From Pseudomonas psychrophila HA-4 (GTDB lineage Bacteria; Pseudomonadota; Gammaproteobacteria; Pseudomonadales; Pseudomonadaceae): DNA of 64,000 nucleotides. Positions within the stretch are counted from its first letter, which is position 1; each line of letters begins with the position of its first letter. Both the position numbers and the translations under genes were made by a program. Below, piece by piece: positions 55,558-64,000 of the stretch. The stretch covers positions 124,001 through 188,000 of the forward strand of contig NZ_ALJC01000075.1 of the NCBI RefSeq assembly GCF_000282975.1, written 5' to 3'. The notes below the pieces were generated by a model, which searched no databases, was not told the DNA's origin, and saw only the letters and a program-made list of their open reading frames with translations.

Positions 55558-57120
55558 TTATTCCGGCGCGGAAGAGCGGATCAAGTGATCAAAAGCGCTG
55601 AGCGAGGCTTTGGCCCCCTCGCCTACCGCGATCACAATCTGTTTGTAAGGCACGGTCGTTACGTCACCGGCAGCAAAGATGCCCGGGATGGACGTTTCAC
55701 CGCGTGCATCAACAACGATCTCGCCGCGTGGTGAAAGCTCAATCGTGCCTTTGAGCCAGTCGGTGTTCGGCAACAAGCCAATTTGTACGAAGATCCCTTC
55801 CAGCGCGATGTCATGCACAACGTTAGTTTCGCGATTTTCATAGCGCAGACCATTAACTTTCTGGCCATCGCCCGTTACTTCGGTGGTCCGTGCATTGGTA
55901 ATTACGGTCACGTTAGGCAGGCTGTTCAGCTTGCGCTGCAACACAGCATCTGCGCGCAGCTTGGTGTCGAACTCAAGCAGGGTGACGTGAGACACGATGC
56001 CGGCCAGGTCGATAGCCGCTTCAACGCCCGAGTTGCCGCCACCGATCACGGCAACGCGCTTGCCTTTGAACAGTGGGCCATCGCAGTGCGGGCAGTACGC
56101 CACACCGCGGCTGCGGTATTCCTGCTCGCCGGGCACATTCATTTCGCGCCAGCGGGCACCGGTTGCCAGAATGACAGTCTTGGCTTTCAGCGAAGCGCCG
56201 CTGGCGAATTTGACTTCGTGCAACTCGCCCGCCTTGCCTGGCAGCAACGTGTCGGCACGCTGCAGGTTCATGATGTCGACGTCGTACTGCTTAACGTGCT
56301 CTTCAAGCGCAGTAGCCAGTTTAGGCCCTTCAGTTTCCTGAACCGAGATGAAGTTCTCGATGGCCATGGTGTCTAGTACCTGACCGCCAAAGCGCTCTGC
56401 CGCCACACCGGTACGAATGCCTTTGCGCGCCGCGTAAATCGCAGCTGCCGCACCGGCAGGCCCCCCACCGATGACCAGCACATCGAACGCTTCTTTGGCG
56501 TTGATCTTCTCGGCCTGACGCTCAATGGCGCTGGTGTCCAGCTTGCCGAGGATCTCTTCGAGCCCCATGCGGCCCTGGCCAAAGTTAACCCCGTTTAAGT
56601 AAACACTAGGCACCGCCATTACTTGGCGCTCGGTGACCTCGTCTTGGAACAGTGCACCGTCAATCGCTACGTGGCGAATGTTCGGGTTGAGTACCGCCAT
56701 CAAGTTCAGCGCCTGCACCACGTCCGGGCAGTTCTGGCATGACAGCGAGAAATAGGTCTCGAAGTTGAACTCACCTTTGAGCGAGCGGATTTGCTCAATC
56801 ACTTCGGGACTGGCTTTCGAGGGGTGGCCACCCACTTGCAGCAGGGCCAACACCAACGATGTAAATTCGTGCCCCATCGGGATGCCAGCGAAACGCAGAC
56901 TGATATCGCCGCCTGGGCGGTTCAGCGAGAACGAAGGCTTGCGCGCATCGTTGCCGTTATCCAGCAAGGTAATGTGACCGGACAAGCTGGTAATTTCTTT
57001 TAACAAGTCATGCATTTCACGGGATTTCGCACCGTCGTCGAGCGAAGCAACGATCTCGATCGGCTGTGTGACCCGCTCCAGGTATGACTTCAACTGAGCT
57101 TTTAGATTGGCGTCCAACAT
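55558..57120 (-). CDS. ahpF: Alkyl hydroperoxide reductase subunit F
   Basis: 520-residue flavoprotein that reduces AhpC with NADH. The N-terminal double-thioredoxin domain has a CxxC (SCQNCPD). The FAD domain opens [12 protein letters not shown], and the thioredoxin-reductase-like CPHCDGPLF redox site and the NADH motif [10 protein letters not shown] follow. ATG 57120 is chosen because AAGGAG precedes it and the family starts at MLDANL. It is downstream of ahpC on the same strand, beyond a partial terminator. Confidence 0.95.
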   Translation of the reverse strand: MLDANLKAQLKSYLERVTQPIEIVASLDDGAKSREMHDLLKEITSLSGHITLLDNGNDARKPSFSLNRPGGDISLRFAGIPMGHEFTSLVLALLQVGGHPSKASPEVIEQIRSLKGEFNFETYFSLSCQNCPDVVQALNLMAVLNPNIRHVAIDGALFQDEVTERQVMAVPSVYLNGVNFGQGRMGLEEILGKLDTSAIERQAEKINAKEAFDVLVIGGGPAGAAAAIYAARKGIRTGVAAERFGGQVLDTMAIENFISVQETEGPKLATALEEHVKQYDVDIMNLQRADTLLPGKAGELHEVKFASGASLKAKTVILATGARWREMNVPGEQEYRSRGVAYCPHCDGPLFKGKRVAVIGGGNSGVEAAIDLAGIVSHVTLLEFDTKLRADAVLQRKLNSLPNVTVITNARTTEVTGDGQKVNGLRYENRETNVVHDIALEGIFVQIGLLPNTDWLKGTIELSPRGEIVVDARGETSIPGIFAAGDVTTVPYKQIVIAVGEGAKASLSAFDHLIRSSAPE

Positions 57121-57153
57121 ACGGGCGATCTCCTTAAACAATAAATTCTGTGT

Positions 57154-57187
57154 AAAAAAAACGCCCGAGCGAATGTCGCCCGGGCGT
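57154..57187 (-). terminator. Attenuating terminator between ahpC and ahpF
   Basis: On the minus strand the arms CGCCCG and CGGGCG form a hairpin followed by a run of eight T (A on the plus strand). Partial read-through would give more AhpC than AhpF, which fits the enzyme ratio. Confidence 0.85.
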
Positions 57188-57248
57188 TTTGAGGGCGATG
57201 CAGCTTACAACTCAGGTGCGGATCACCGCCCTTGGCTGGTTCACAGAC

Positions 57249-57812
57249 TTAGATCTTGCCAACCAGGTCCAACGATGGAGCCAGAGTGGCTTCGCCTTCT
57301 TTCCACTTGGCAGGGCACACTTCGCCTGGGTGAGCAGCAACGTACTGAGCAGCCTTGATTTTGCGCAGCAGCTCAGAAGCGTCACGGCCAACGCCGCCGT
57401 CGTTCAGTTCAACGATTTTGATCTGACCTTCTGGGTTGATCACGAACGTACCGCGATCAGCCAGGCCTGCTTCTTCGATCAGCACGTCGAAGTTGCGCGA
57501 GATGGTCAGCGTAGGGTCGCCGATCATGGTGTATTGGATTTTGCCGATGGCTGGCGACGTGTTGTGCCAGGCAGCGTGAGCAAAGTGGGTGTCAGTCGAT
57601 ACGCTGTAGATTTCTACGCCGAGTTTTTTGAACGCTTCGTAGTTGTCAGCCAGGTCTTCCAGCTCGGTTGGGCAAACGAAGGTGAAGTCAGCTGGGTAGA
57701 AGAACACGACCGACCATTGGCCTTTCAGGTCAGCGTCCGACACTTCCACGAAGTTGCCGTTTTTGTATGCAGTTGCTTTGAACGGTTTTACTTGGCTGTT
57801 GATGATAGGCAT
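57249..57812 (-). CDS. ahpC: Alkyl hydroperoxide reductase subunit C (peroxiredoxin)
   Basis: 187-residue two-cysteine peroxiredoxin that destroys hydrogen peroxide and organic peroxides. Peroxidatic Cys47 (FVCPTELED) and resolving Cys166 (GEVCPAKW) are both present. AhpF regenerates it. The upstream DNA contains ATAG-type fragments that could be part of an OxyR site but do not fit the full spacing. The ribosome-binding site is GGAGAG. Confidence 0.96.
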   Translation of the reverse strand: MPIINSQVKPFKATAYKNGNFVEVSDADLKGQWSVVFFYPADFTFVCPTELEDLADNYEAFKKLGVEIYSVSTDTHFAHAAWHNTSPAIGKIQYTMIGDPTLTISRNFDVLIEEAGLADRGTFVINPEGQIKIVELNDGGVGRDASELLRKIKAAQYVAAHPGEVCPAKWKEGEATLAPSLDLVGKI

Positions 57813-57983
57813 CGTTGACTCTCCGTCAGGGTTGAAAAGTTGATGGGGTGAATCCTAACAACTCATTTCGTATCTGGCTCATTGGCAAAGCTGATGCTCA
57901 TGATTGGTTTTGACTATCAGGCGAGCCTATAAAGAGTCAAAAAACAAATATGGACGATGGGCCGACTCTTCAGTTGACCTCAA

Positions 57984-58922
57984 TCAGCTTTCAATTCTTT
58001 TTTCAGCGGTAATGCTCATCCCGGTAAACGGGGTGGATTCAACATAGCGCATGGCTGACTTGATGTCTTTCCAGCCGACGTAATTCATCAGCGACTTCAA
58101 GTCCCACCCACTTTGATGCGCCCATGTTGCAAAACCGCGACGAAGTGAGTGACTGGTGTATTGCTCGGCCGCAATCCCGGCGCGCTCCAAAGCCTGGCGC
58201 AACAATGGGATCACGCTATTGGCGTGCAAACCCTCCTCCCCCAAGTTCCCCCAGCGATCAATACCCCTGAATACTGGGCCGCGTACCAAGGCCGACGCAT
58301 TGATCCACTCAATGTAGGCGCGTACCGGGCAGAGCCGAAGCAAGGCTGGGGTTTGAAAGGTTTTGCCCAGATTGTCACGGTCACTTTTGCTGCGTGGCAA
58401 ATACAGGGTAATGCCGGAGCCGGCTACGGCTTGCACGTGCTCGACCTGCAAGCGGCACAACTCATCACTGCGAAACCCGCGCCAAAACCCCAGCAGAATC
58501 AGCGCAGCGTCGCGTCGTGCACGCAGCAAACCTGGTTGATCAGCGTTGGTCTGCGCTATTTGTGCCTCGCCTTCGAGCCAGTCGATGACTTTTTCCAGAT
58601 GCTGCAACTGCAACGGTTCGGCCTGTTTTTCTTGTGCCGGGTGCAGCGCGCGAATGCCCTTGAACACCTTGCGCACGACAGGTGCCTTGGTCGGATCAGC
58701 AAACCCCTGACTGTTATGCCACTGCGCAATCGCCGACAGGCGCAGTTTAAGCGTGTTGATCGACAGTTGACCGGCGTGCGCTACCAGATAGCGCGCCACG
58801 CTGTCGCTGGTGGCGGGCAAGAAGCCACCCCACGTCACTTCAAAGTGCTCGATGGCTGCCCGATAGCTGCGTCGGGTGTTGTCGCGGGTCGCAGCGTTTA
58901 AGTAGCGATCCAGCTCACTCAT
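57984..58922 (-). CDS. Tyrosine recombinase (TnpS-like)
   Basis: 312-residue tyrosine recombinase with a SAM-like core-binding domain (residues ~1-95) and a catalytic domain. The catalytic residues are all present: Arg151 (GFRSDEL), Lys179 (PRSKSD), His258-x2-Arg261 (HSLRRG) and Tyr293 (AMRYVES). It is divergent from a KfrA-domain gene across 178 bases rich in repeats. This is the organisation of TnpS/TnpT, the cointegrate-resolution pair of Tn4651-family transposons, as I know it; size (about 320 and 330 residues) also fits. No tnpA or terminal inverted repeats are seen nearby. A phage integrase is less likely. Confidence 0.82.
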   Translation of the reverse strand: MSELDRYLNAATRDNTRRSYRAAIEHFEVTWGGFLPATSDSVARYLVAHAGQLSINTLKLRLSAIAQWHNSQGFADPTKAPVVRKVFKGIRALHPAQEKQAEPLQLQHLEKVIDWLEGEAQIAQTNADQPGLLRARRDAALILLGFWRGFRSDELCRLQVEHVQAVAGSGITLYLPRSKSDRDNLGKTFQTPALLRLCPVRAYIEWINASALVRGPVFRGIDRWGNLGEEGLHANSVIPLLRQALERAGIAAEQYTSHSLRRGFATWAHQSGWDLKSLMNYVGWKDIKSAMRYVESTPFTGMSITAEKRIES

Positions 58923-59100
58923 GCACGGCTCCCTTGATTGGCGTACTGAAATAGAGCCTCAAAATCAGTTTTAAGGCTCTAGCACGGGATAATACCAGTA
59001 TATCCCGCGTGTAAAATATCAATTAAAGATAAAAAATAAGTGCTAAGATAGTACGTAATTACATGGTACATACCACAGTACATAATCGTAGGAGAAAGCC
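58923..59100. promoter_or_regulatory. Candidate resolution site and operators between recombinase and KfrA genes
   Basis: Three repeat structures are packed in 178 bases. First, AGAGCCT (58953-58959) with AGGCTCT (58974-58980) around an AAAAT...TTTT core. Second, CGGGATA (58985-58991) with TATCCCG (59001-59007) around a 9-base spacer, the size expected of a tyrosine-recombinase crossover core. Third, AGTACGTAAT (59050-59059) and AGTACATAAT (59077-59086) with GGTACATA between, likely operators for the KfrA-type protein overlapping its promoter. Confidence 0.6.
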
Positions 59101-60102
59101 ATGGCTCGTGGCGGCGTAAACAAGGCGGTGGTGCAAATTGCACGCACGGCAATCCTGGCTCGCGGCGAACACCCGAGCATCGATGCAGTCCGTATTGAAA
59201 TGGGCAATACCGGCTCGAAAACCACGATCCACCGCTACCTCAAGGAGCTGGACGAGGTTGATTCGCGCCGTGGCGCACCGCGCGAGCAAATAGGCGATGA
59301 GCTGACCGAACTGGTCGCTCGCCTCGCTCAGCGCCTGCAAGAACAGGCACAGGAACCGATTGATCGCGCTCAAGCGCACTACGAACAACTCAAGGCCGAA
59401 CTTCAGGATCAACTGGCCGAAGCGCAACAGGCGCAGGTTCAACTCCAGCAACAGCTTGAGATTCAGGGCAGCGCGCTGGGTCAAGAGACGGCCAACCTGG
59501 AGTCCACTCGCTCCATGCTGCAAACCGAGCAAACCCGCAACGCGGCACTCAATCAGGCGTGCAGTGATTTTGAGCTGCGCCTGAATGACCGCGACGAGCA
59601 AATTCGCTCACTGGAAGAAAAACATCTGCACGCCCGCGACGCACTTGAGCACTACCGCAGCGCCGTCAAAGAGCAGCGCGAGCAAGATCAGCGGCGCCAT
59701 GAAGGCCAGTTGCAACAGATTCAAATGGAACTGCGCCAGGCACAGCAAAGCGCCTTGGTACGCCAAGATGAAATCACCCAGTTGCACCGCGACAATGAGC
59801 GCGTGCTGAGCGAAAGCCGTGCATTGAGCAAAGAACTGAACCAAGCCAACGACCAGCAACACAAACTCAGCAACCTCAATGAACGCCTGAGCGCACAACT
59901 AAGCCAGCAGGACAGTGAGCGCACCTTGCTTCAGGAACGCCTGCGCGTGGCCACGCAAGAAAGCGAGTCACTGAAGCAAGCCCACGCCAACGCCCAAGAT
60001 GCCAATGCCGCACTGACCTTAAGAGCCTTGAAAGCCGAAACCGCACTGGAAAGCCTCAAAGCCCTCCAGACCGAGCCCCCGCAACAACCTGACGATCTCT
60101 AA
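59101..60102 (+). CDS. KfrA-domain DNA-binding coiled-coil protein (TnpT-like)
   Basis: 333-residue protein. The N-terminal ~60 residues form the KfrA_N DNA-binding helix-turn-helix (GGVNKAVVQIARTAILARGE, then IRIEMGNTGSKTTIHRYL-like segment), and most of the rest (about 80-320) is a long Gln/Glu/Arg-rich coiled coil. KfrA proteins autoregulate from operators just upstream of their gene. TnpT of Tn4651, which carries this domain, is the accessory factor for TnpS-mediated resolution. GGAG sits 7 bases upstream of the ATG. Confidence 0.85.
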   Translation: MARGGVNKAVVQIARTAILARGEHPSIDAVRIEMGNTGSKTTIHRYLKELDEVDSRRGAPREQIGDELTELVARLAQRLQEQAQEPIDRAQAHYEQLKAELQDQLAEAQQAQVQLQQQLEIQGSALGQETANLESTRSMLQTEQTRNAALNQACSDFELRLNDRDEQIRSLEEKHLHARDALEHYRSAVKEQREQDQRRHEGQLQQIQMELRQAQQSALVRQDEITQLHRDNERVLSESRALSKELNQANDQQHKLSNLNERLSAQLSQQDSERTLLQERLRVATQESESLKQAHANAQDANAALTLRALKAETALESLKALQTEPPQQPDDL

Positions 60103-60200
60103 CATCACGCAAGCTGGGCTGATCCATGCACCCAAAGGGTCGGCCCAGTTGTGCTTTAATTGCCGCCTTTTTTCAGTCTTCAGGCTCCAAGGATCTGCCC

Positions 60201-61499
60201 ATGTCGTCGTCCCGCCCTACCCACGTCTTGATCATTGGCTACGTGTGGCCCGAGCCACGTTCCTCGGCGGCGGGCGGCCATATGATGCAAATCATCGAGA
60301 GTTTTTTGCAGGAAGGCTGGCAGATCACGTTCAGCAGCCCCGCAGGCATTGGCGAACACAAAGCCGATTTGGCGGCGCTGGGTATAAATGAAGTCACTAT
60401 CGAGCTGAACAACAGCAGCTTTGATGCCTTCATCAGTGAACTGGCCCCGGACATCGTGCTGTTTGATCGCTTCATGATGGAAGAGCAGTTCGGCTGGCGT
60501 GTCGAGAAGCAATGCCCCAACGCCCTGCGCGTGCTCGAAACCTCCGACTTGCAAAGTCTGCGTGACGCCCGCCAGCAACAGCTCAAGTCACACCTTAAGC
60601 ACCACCCCGAACAGGACGATTTCAGCCTTCTGTTCGCTCCTTCCCCCGTCGAAACCTTTGGGCATATGGCCGATGCTGACCTGGCGCAGCGAGAAATCGC
60701 CGCTATTTATCGCTGCGACCTTAACCTGATGATTTCCGAGTACGAGATTGATCTGCTGGTTGAGCAATTCCATGTCCCCAACTCGCTGCTGCACTGGTGC
60801 CCGCTGATGGTCGACAGCGCCCCGGCCAAGTTCGTGCCGTTTGAACAACGCCAACACTTCTTGAGCATCGGCAACTTCCGCCATGCGCCGAACTGGGACG
60901 CCGTGTTATGGATGAAAACCCATATCTGGCCACTGATCCGCCAACAACTGCCCGAGGCGCAGCTGCACATTTATGGCGCCTATACCCCGCCTAAAGCCAC
61001 CGCCCTGCACAACCCCAAGCAAGGTTTCTATGTGCTCAATTGGGCCGAAGATGCACTGGCGGTGATGAGCAGCGCGCGCATTTGCTTGGCGCCCCTGCGT
61101 TTTGGCGCGGGCATTAAAGGCAAGATTGCTGACGCGATGCTCTGCGGAACGCCAAACGTGACCACCCCGATCGGCGCTGAAGGCATGCACGGTGGCATGC
61201 TGTGGGCCGGAGCCATTGAACAGAGCGCCAGTGCCATTGCTGCTGCCGCTGTCGAGCTGTATCAAAATTCGAATGCCTGGCATCAGGCACAGCAACAGGG
61301 GCATGCGCTACTCAAAGCTCGCTACTTAAAGTCCAGCCACGGCCCAGCACTGGTGCAACGCATCAAAGACCACCGCGCTGTGCTAGAGCAGCACCGGCGC
61401 AACAACTTTATCGGGGCGATGCTGCGCCACCACCATCACAAAAGCACCCAATACATGTCGCAGTGGATCGAGGCGAAAAACCGTTCTAATCCAGTCTAG
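60201..61499 (+). CDS. Glycosyltransferase, family 4-like
   Basis: 432-residue cytoplasmic GT-B glycosyltransferase. The N-terminal domain starts HVLIIGYVWPEPRSSAAGGHM. The donor-site region GAGIKGKIADAMLCGTPNVT and the following GAEG, typical of group 1 transferases, lie in the C-terminal half. The likely product is a cell-surface glycan or a glycosylated protein; no partner genes are adjacent. ATG 60201 is preferred over 60126 because AAGGA precedes it. Confidence 0.82.
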   Translation: MSSSRPTHVLIIGYVWPEPRSSAAGGHMMQIIESFLQEGWQITFSSPAGIGEHKADLAALGINEVTIELNNSSFDAFISELAPDIVLFDRFMMEEQFGWRVEKQCPNALRVLETSDLQSLRDARQQQLKSHLKHHPEQDDFSLLFAPSPVETFGHMADADLAQREIAAIYRCDLNLMISEYEIDLLVEQFHVPNSLLHWCPLMVDSAPAKFVPFEQRQHFLSIGNFRHAPNWDAVLWMKTHIWPLIRQQLPEAQLHIYGAYTPPKATALHNPKQGFYVLNWAEDALAVMSSARICLAPLRFGAGIKGKIADAMLCGTPNVTTPIGAEGMHGGMLWAGAIEQSASAIAAAAVELYQNSNAWHQAQQQGHALLKARYLKSSHGPALVQRIKDHRAVLEQHRRNNFIGAMLRHHHHKSTQYMSQWIEAKNRSNPV

Positions 61500-62246
61500 T
61501 TAGGGGCGGCGTAATAAGTACGTGTCCATGATCCACCCTTTGCGCTGCCGGGCTGCCTCGCGGGTAAGTTTGATCTGCTCACACACGTGCGACAGCTTGC
61601 CCGCAATCAGGATTTCATCCGCTGTACCGATATAAGCGCCCCAGTAAATATCGAGGTCTTCGTGCACAAATTGCTGAAACGCACAGTGCGCGTCGAGCAT
61701 CACCACCACGTTATCCAGGTCATCGGCGACGAGACGTCGCCCGGTGGTGATGCGAATCGGCTGACCAATCCCGTTCAGCGGCACGCGATGCCGGGCCGCC
61801 AGCGCCTGCACACTGCTGATACCGGGGATCACTTCGTAGTCAAAGTCCGCGCAGCCATTGGCGCGCACTCGTTCCAGAATACGCAAGGTGCTGTCATACA
61901 GCCCCGGCTCGCCCCACAGCAAAAACGCGCCGTACTCGCCCTCGGCCAGCTCATCTTCAATCAAACGTTTAAACACCTCGGCGCGCTGTTCATGCCAGTC
62001 TTCCACGCCTTGCGTATAGGAAGGGGTTGAACTCTCACGCTGCGGGTCACTGGCGTGCACCACGCGGTACTTGGGCTCGGTGATGTAGCGCTCACAGATC
62101 TCTAGGCGCAGGCGCACCAAATCTTCTGTGGTTTGGCCCTTATCCAGCACAAAAAACACCGAGGCACGGTTAAGCGCGTTGATCGCCTGCACAGTGATGT
62201 GCTCGGGGTCGCCCGCGCCGATGCCGATGAGTAGCAGTGTTTTCAT
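61500..62246 (-). CDS. cobF: Precorrin-6A synthase (deacetylating) CobF
   Basis: 248-residue tetrapyrrole methylase that methylates C-1 and removes acetate in the aerobic cobalamin pathway. The glycine-rich opening LLIGIGAGDPEHITVQAINAL is typical, and FLLWGEPGLYDSTLRIL and VIPGISSVQALAARHRVPLN match the methylase family. ATG 62246 is chosen over the upstream in-frame codon at 62348 by family start. It is separate from other cob genes here. Presence with a B12 importer shows the organism both makes and scavenges corrinoids. Confidence 0.9.
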   Translation of the reverse strand: MKTLLLIGIGAGDPEHITVQAINALNRASVFFVLDKGQTTEDLVRLRLEICERYITEPKYRVVHASDPQRESSTPSYTQGVEDWHEQRAEVFKRLIEDELAEGEYGAFLLWGEPGLYDSTLRILERVRANGCADFDYEVIPGISSVQALAARHRVPLNGIGQPIRITTGRRLVADDLDNVVVMLDAHCAFQQFVHEDLDIYWGAYIGTADEILIAGKLSHVCEQIKLTREAARQRKGWIMDTYLLRRP

Positions 62247-62346
62247 TGGGTCGTGTCCTCTTCGGGTACGAAACTTACCCGTCACTGGTAGGAAAATTGA
62301 AAAGGCAGCATGATCTGCCACATAACAACACTCAAAGCCTGCGCCC

Positions 62347-63282
62347 ATGACTCGACCAGCCAGACCAACAGACCCGTCTTACGAACTGATGGACGACCAT
62401 AATGGGTTGTCCATCATCTATCGCCAGCATGGCTTCCCGTGCCCGCTGGTGCGCTGGCATTTTCACAAGGAATACGAACTGCACCTGATTATTGCCAGCA
62501 GTGGCAAGGTGTTTGTCGGCGACTATATCGGCAATTTTTACCCCGAAACACTGTTTCTGACCGGCCCTAACCTGCCGCACAACTGGATCAGCCAGGTGGC
62601 CGAGGATGAAGCTGTACCCTTGCGCGACATGCTGGTGAATTTCACCGATGAACTGCTGGAAGGTGCCAGTTCGGTGTTTGCCGAGCTGAAAAGCTTGGCA
62701 CCGATGCTGGAGCGGGCGCAGTACGGCATCGAATTTCGCTGCAAAAAGACTATTCGCCAAGCTGTCGACCTGATGCAGGCGATTGCCGATTCCAAGGGCA
62801 TCACCCGCCTAGGGCACTTTTTGATCCTCCTGCAATTGCTGGCCGATTGTGATGACTATCAATTGCTGTCCGGCGTGACTGCTGGGCACCTGCCTGACGA
62901 GCAGACCATCGACCGCACCAACCGCGCCGTGGACTATATTTTTAGCCACTACGCCCGAGAGCTGACCCTTGAGGAGGTTGCGGCGCACATGGGCATGAAG
63001 CCCACCTATTTTTCTCGCGTCTTCAAGCAAGCCACCGGGCGCTGTTTCATCGAGTTTGTGAACCGCCTGCGCATCAGCCGCTCGTGCGAGTTACTGACTG
63101 ATGGTGAAAAAGCCGTCACCGACGTGTGTTTCGAGTCGGGTTTCAACAATATTTCCAACTTTAATCGGCGCTTCATGCAACTCAAAGGCATGACCCCTTC
63201 GCACTACCGGCGCCTTGCGGTGCAACGTTTAACCGAGCCAAACCTACCGGAACAGAGTGAACGTTTGCGCAGTGCAAAATAG
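62347..63282 (+). CDS. mtlR: AraC-family mannitol operon activator MtlR
   Basis: 311-residue regulator with an N-terminal cupin-like effector domain (residues ~1-190) and a C-terminal double helix-turn-helix (LTLEEVAAHMGMKPTYFSRV, then DVCFESGFNNISNFNRRF). The start (SYELMDDHNGLSIIYRQHGF) matches MtlR of P. fluorescens, the activator of the mannitol/arabitol/glucitol genes mtlEFGKDYZ. Its target, mtlE, begins 142 bases downstream. The start overlaps the upstream region of cobF, from which it is divergent. Confidence 0.9.
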   Translation: MTRPARPTDPSYELMDDHNGLSIIYRQHGFPCPLVRWHFHKEYELHLIIASSGKVFVGDYIGNFYPETLFLTGPNLPHNWISQVAEDEAVPLRDMLVNFTDELLEGASSVFAELKSLAPMLERAQYGIEFRCKKTIRQAVDLMQAIADSKGITRLGHFLILLQLLADCDDYQLLSGVTAGHLPDEQTIDRTNRAVDYIFSHYARELTLEEVAAHMGMKPTYFSRVFKQATGRCFIEFVNRLRISRSCELLTDGEKAVTDVCFESGFNNISNFNRRFMQLKGMTPSHYRRLAVQRLTEPNLPEQSERLRSAK

Positions 63283-63423
63283 TATCGGTTCACGTGTTGT
63301 CAAAGCGTTGTCACGGCGGTAATTGAGGGCTGTAATCAGCCCACGTGCTTACTCAAGGGTAAGCAGTGATAAAAACAATAACCGTCCTTCAAAAGCCGTC
63401 TGGCTGATGAAGAGGAGTGCTCG

Positions 63424-64000
63424 ATGAATATTCCTGTCAAAGCGTTGTGTATTGCGACTTGCATGACCCTCAGCGGCATTAGTTTGGGGGCGCAAACCCT
63501 GACCATCGCCACGGTCAACAACAGCGACATGATCCGCATGCAAAAACTCTCGAAGACCTTCGAGAGCGAGCACCCCGAGATCAAGCTCAACTGGGTAGTC
63601 CTGGAAGAAAACGTACTGCGTCAGCGTCTGACCACTGATATTGCGACCCAGGGCGGCCAGTTCGACGTCCTGACCATCGGCATGTACGAAGCTGCACTCT
63701 GGGGCGCCAAGGGTTGGCTCGAACCTATGACAGACTTGCCAGCCACTTACGCTATTGAAGACGTGTTCCCGTCTGTGCGCGACGGTTTGTCAGTGAAAGG
63801 TACGCTCTACGCGCTTCCGTTTTACGCCGAAAGCTCAATGACCTATTACCGCACCGACCTGTTCAAGGATGCCGGATTGACCATGCCTGAGCGTCCGACC
63901 TGGGAGCAGATCGCAGGCTTTGCCAAACAACTGAACAAACCTGAAAAGGAGCAATACGGCATTTGCCTGCGCGGCAAAGCTGGTTGGGGCGAGAACATGG
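63424..64000 (+). CDS. mtlE: Mannitol/sorbitol ABC transporter substrate-binding protein MtlE (3' end cut off)
   Basis: 192 residues visible; the frame is open to the right edge. A signal peptide ends near SLGAQT, followed by the class 1 binding-protein fold (LTIATVNNSDMIRMQKLSK, TFESEHPEIKLNWVVLEENV, GGQFDVLTIGMYEAALWG). MtlE binds mannitol, glucitol or arabitol in the periplasm for the MtlFGK transporter. GAGGAG lies 7 bases upstream of the ATG. The mtlR gene directly upstream supports the call. The remaining mtl genes must lie to the right. Confidence 0.92.
   Translation, partial: MNIPVKALCIATCMTLSGISLGAQTLTIATVNNSDMIRMQKLSKTFESEHPEIKLNWVVLEENVLRQRLTTDIATQGGQFDVLTIGMYEAALWGAKGWLEPMTDLPATYAIEDVFPSVRDGLSVKGTLYALPFYAESSMTYYRTDLFKDAGLTMPERPTWEQIAGFAKQLNKPEKEQYGICLRGKAGWGENM

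Noticed and set aside
57813..57983. OxyR-binding site upstream of ahpC
   Set aside because: ATAG fragments occur, but the required ATAG-N7-CTAT series is not met with correct spacing, so I did not annotate it.
58149..58901. 250-codon plus-strand frame across the recombinase gene
   Set aside because: All recombinase catalytic residues are on the minus strand; no ribosome-binding site or domain on the plus strand.
57984..60102. Prophage or integrative element boundary
   Set aside because: No phage genes, tRNA attachment site or direct repeats flank the recombinase; the divergent KfrA partner fits a resolution module better.

Overview
The window reads as chromosomal DNA of a Pseudomonas from the fluorescens/fragi side of the genus. 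The 4-hydroxyphenylpyruvate dioxygenase closely resembles the P. fluorescens enzyme as I remember it. There is also an MvaT/MvaU-type H-NS protein, MtlR with the start of the mannitol ABC transporter, a CysI-DUF934 pair, CobF, RarD and OprD-type porins. Most genes have moderate-to-high GC and strong Shine-Dalgarno sites. The left edge cuts bcsB and the right edge cuts mtlE. I saw no rRNA, tRNA, CRISPR array or intact transposase.

Layout. 1-6.2 kb: the end of a cellulose export operon (bcsB-bcsC) and a tiny membrane-protein gene. 6.2-18.1 kb: a housekeeping block (cysI, DUF934, sohB, histidine phosphatase, SCP2, phosphotransferase, SDR) interrupted at 8.4-13.5 kb by a large LRR/NEL effector-like toxin gene that is split by a run of nine G. 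18.2-21.1 kb: an orphan Rhs/TccC-like toxin. 21.3-27.3 kb: a B12-riboswitch operon (methyltransferase, TonB receptor, BtuF-C-D). 27.3-30.5 kb: LysR regulator, gluconate 5-dehydrogenase-like SDR and MFS carrier. 30.7-34.8 kb: a membrane acyltransferase and a copper block (pseudoazurin-porin facing PCu(A)C-SCO). 35.4-43.8 kb: ArnT, a second GT39 enzyme, PssA, glycerate kinase, CdaR and RarD. 43.8-50.9 kb: a two-component system divergent from an RND efflux pump. 51-57.8 kb: Hpd, a CSS-EAL phosphodiesterase, an MvaT-family protein, GloA and AhpF/AhpC. 58-60.1 kb: a tyrosine recombinase and a KfrA-domain protein transcribed away from a repeat-rich spacer; this is the arrangement of the TnpS/TnpT cointegrate-resolution module of Tn4651-type transposons, but without a transposase. 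60.2-64 kb: a glycosyltransferase, CobF, MtlR and partial MtlE.

The most notable items are (i) the G9 tract that breaks a probable ~1,700-residue NEL ubiquitin-ligase toxin and could switch it on and off, (ii) the stand-alone TnpS/TnpT-like resolution module with a candidate recombination site, (iii) two toxin genes placed either side of one conserved housekeeping block, (iv) a phased TTCACA array between a response regulator and its probable efflux target, with a look-alike upstream of arnT, and (v) an unassigned methyltransferase as the first gene under a B12 riboswitch. Families are assigned from remembered motifs and sequences; no database search was run.
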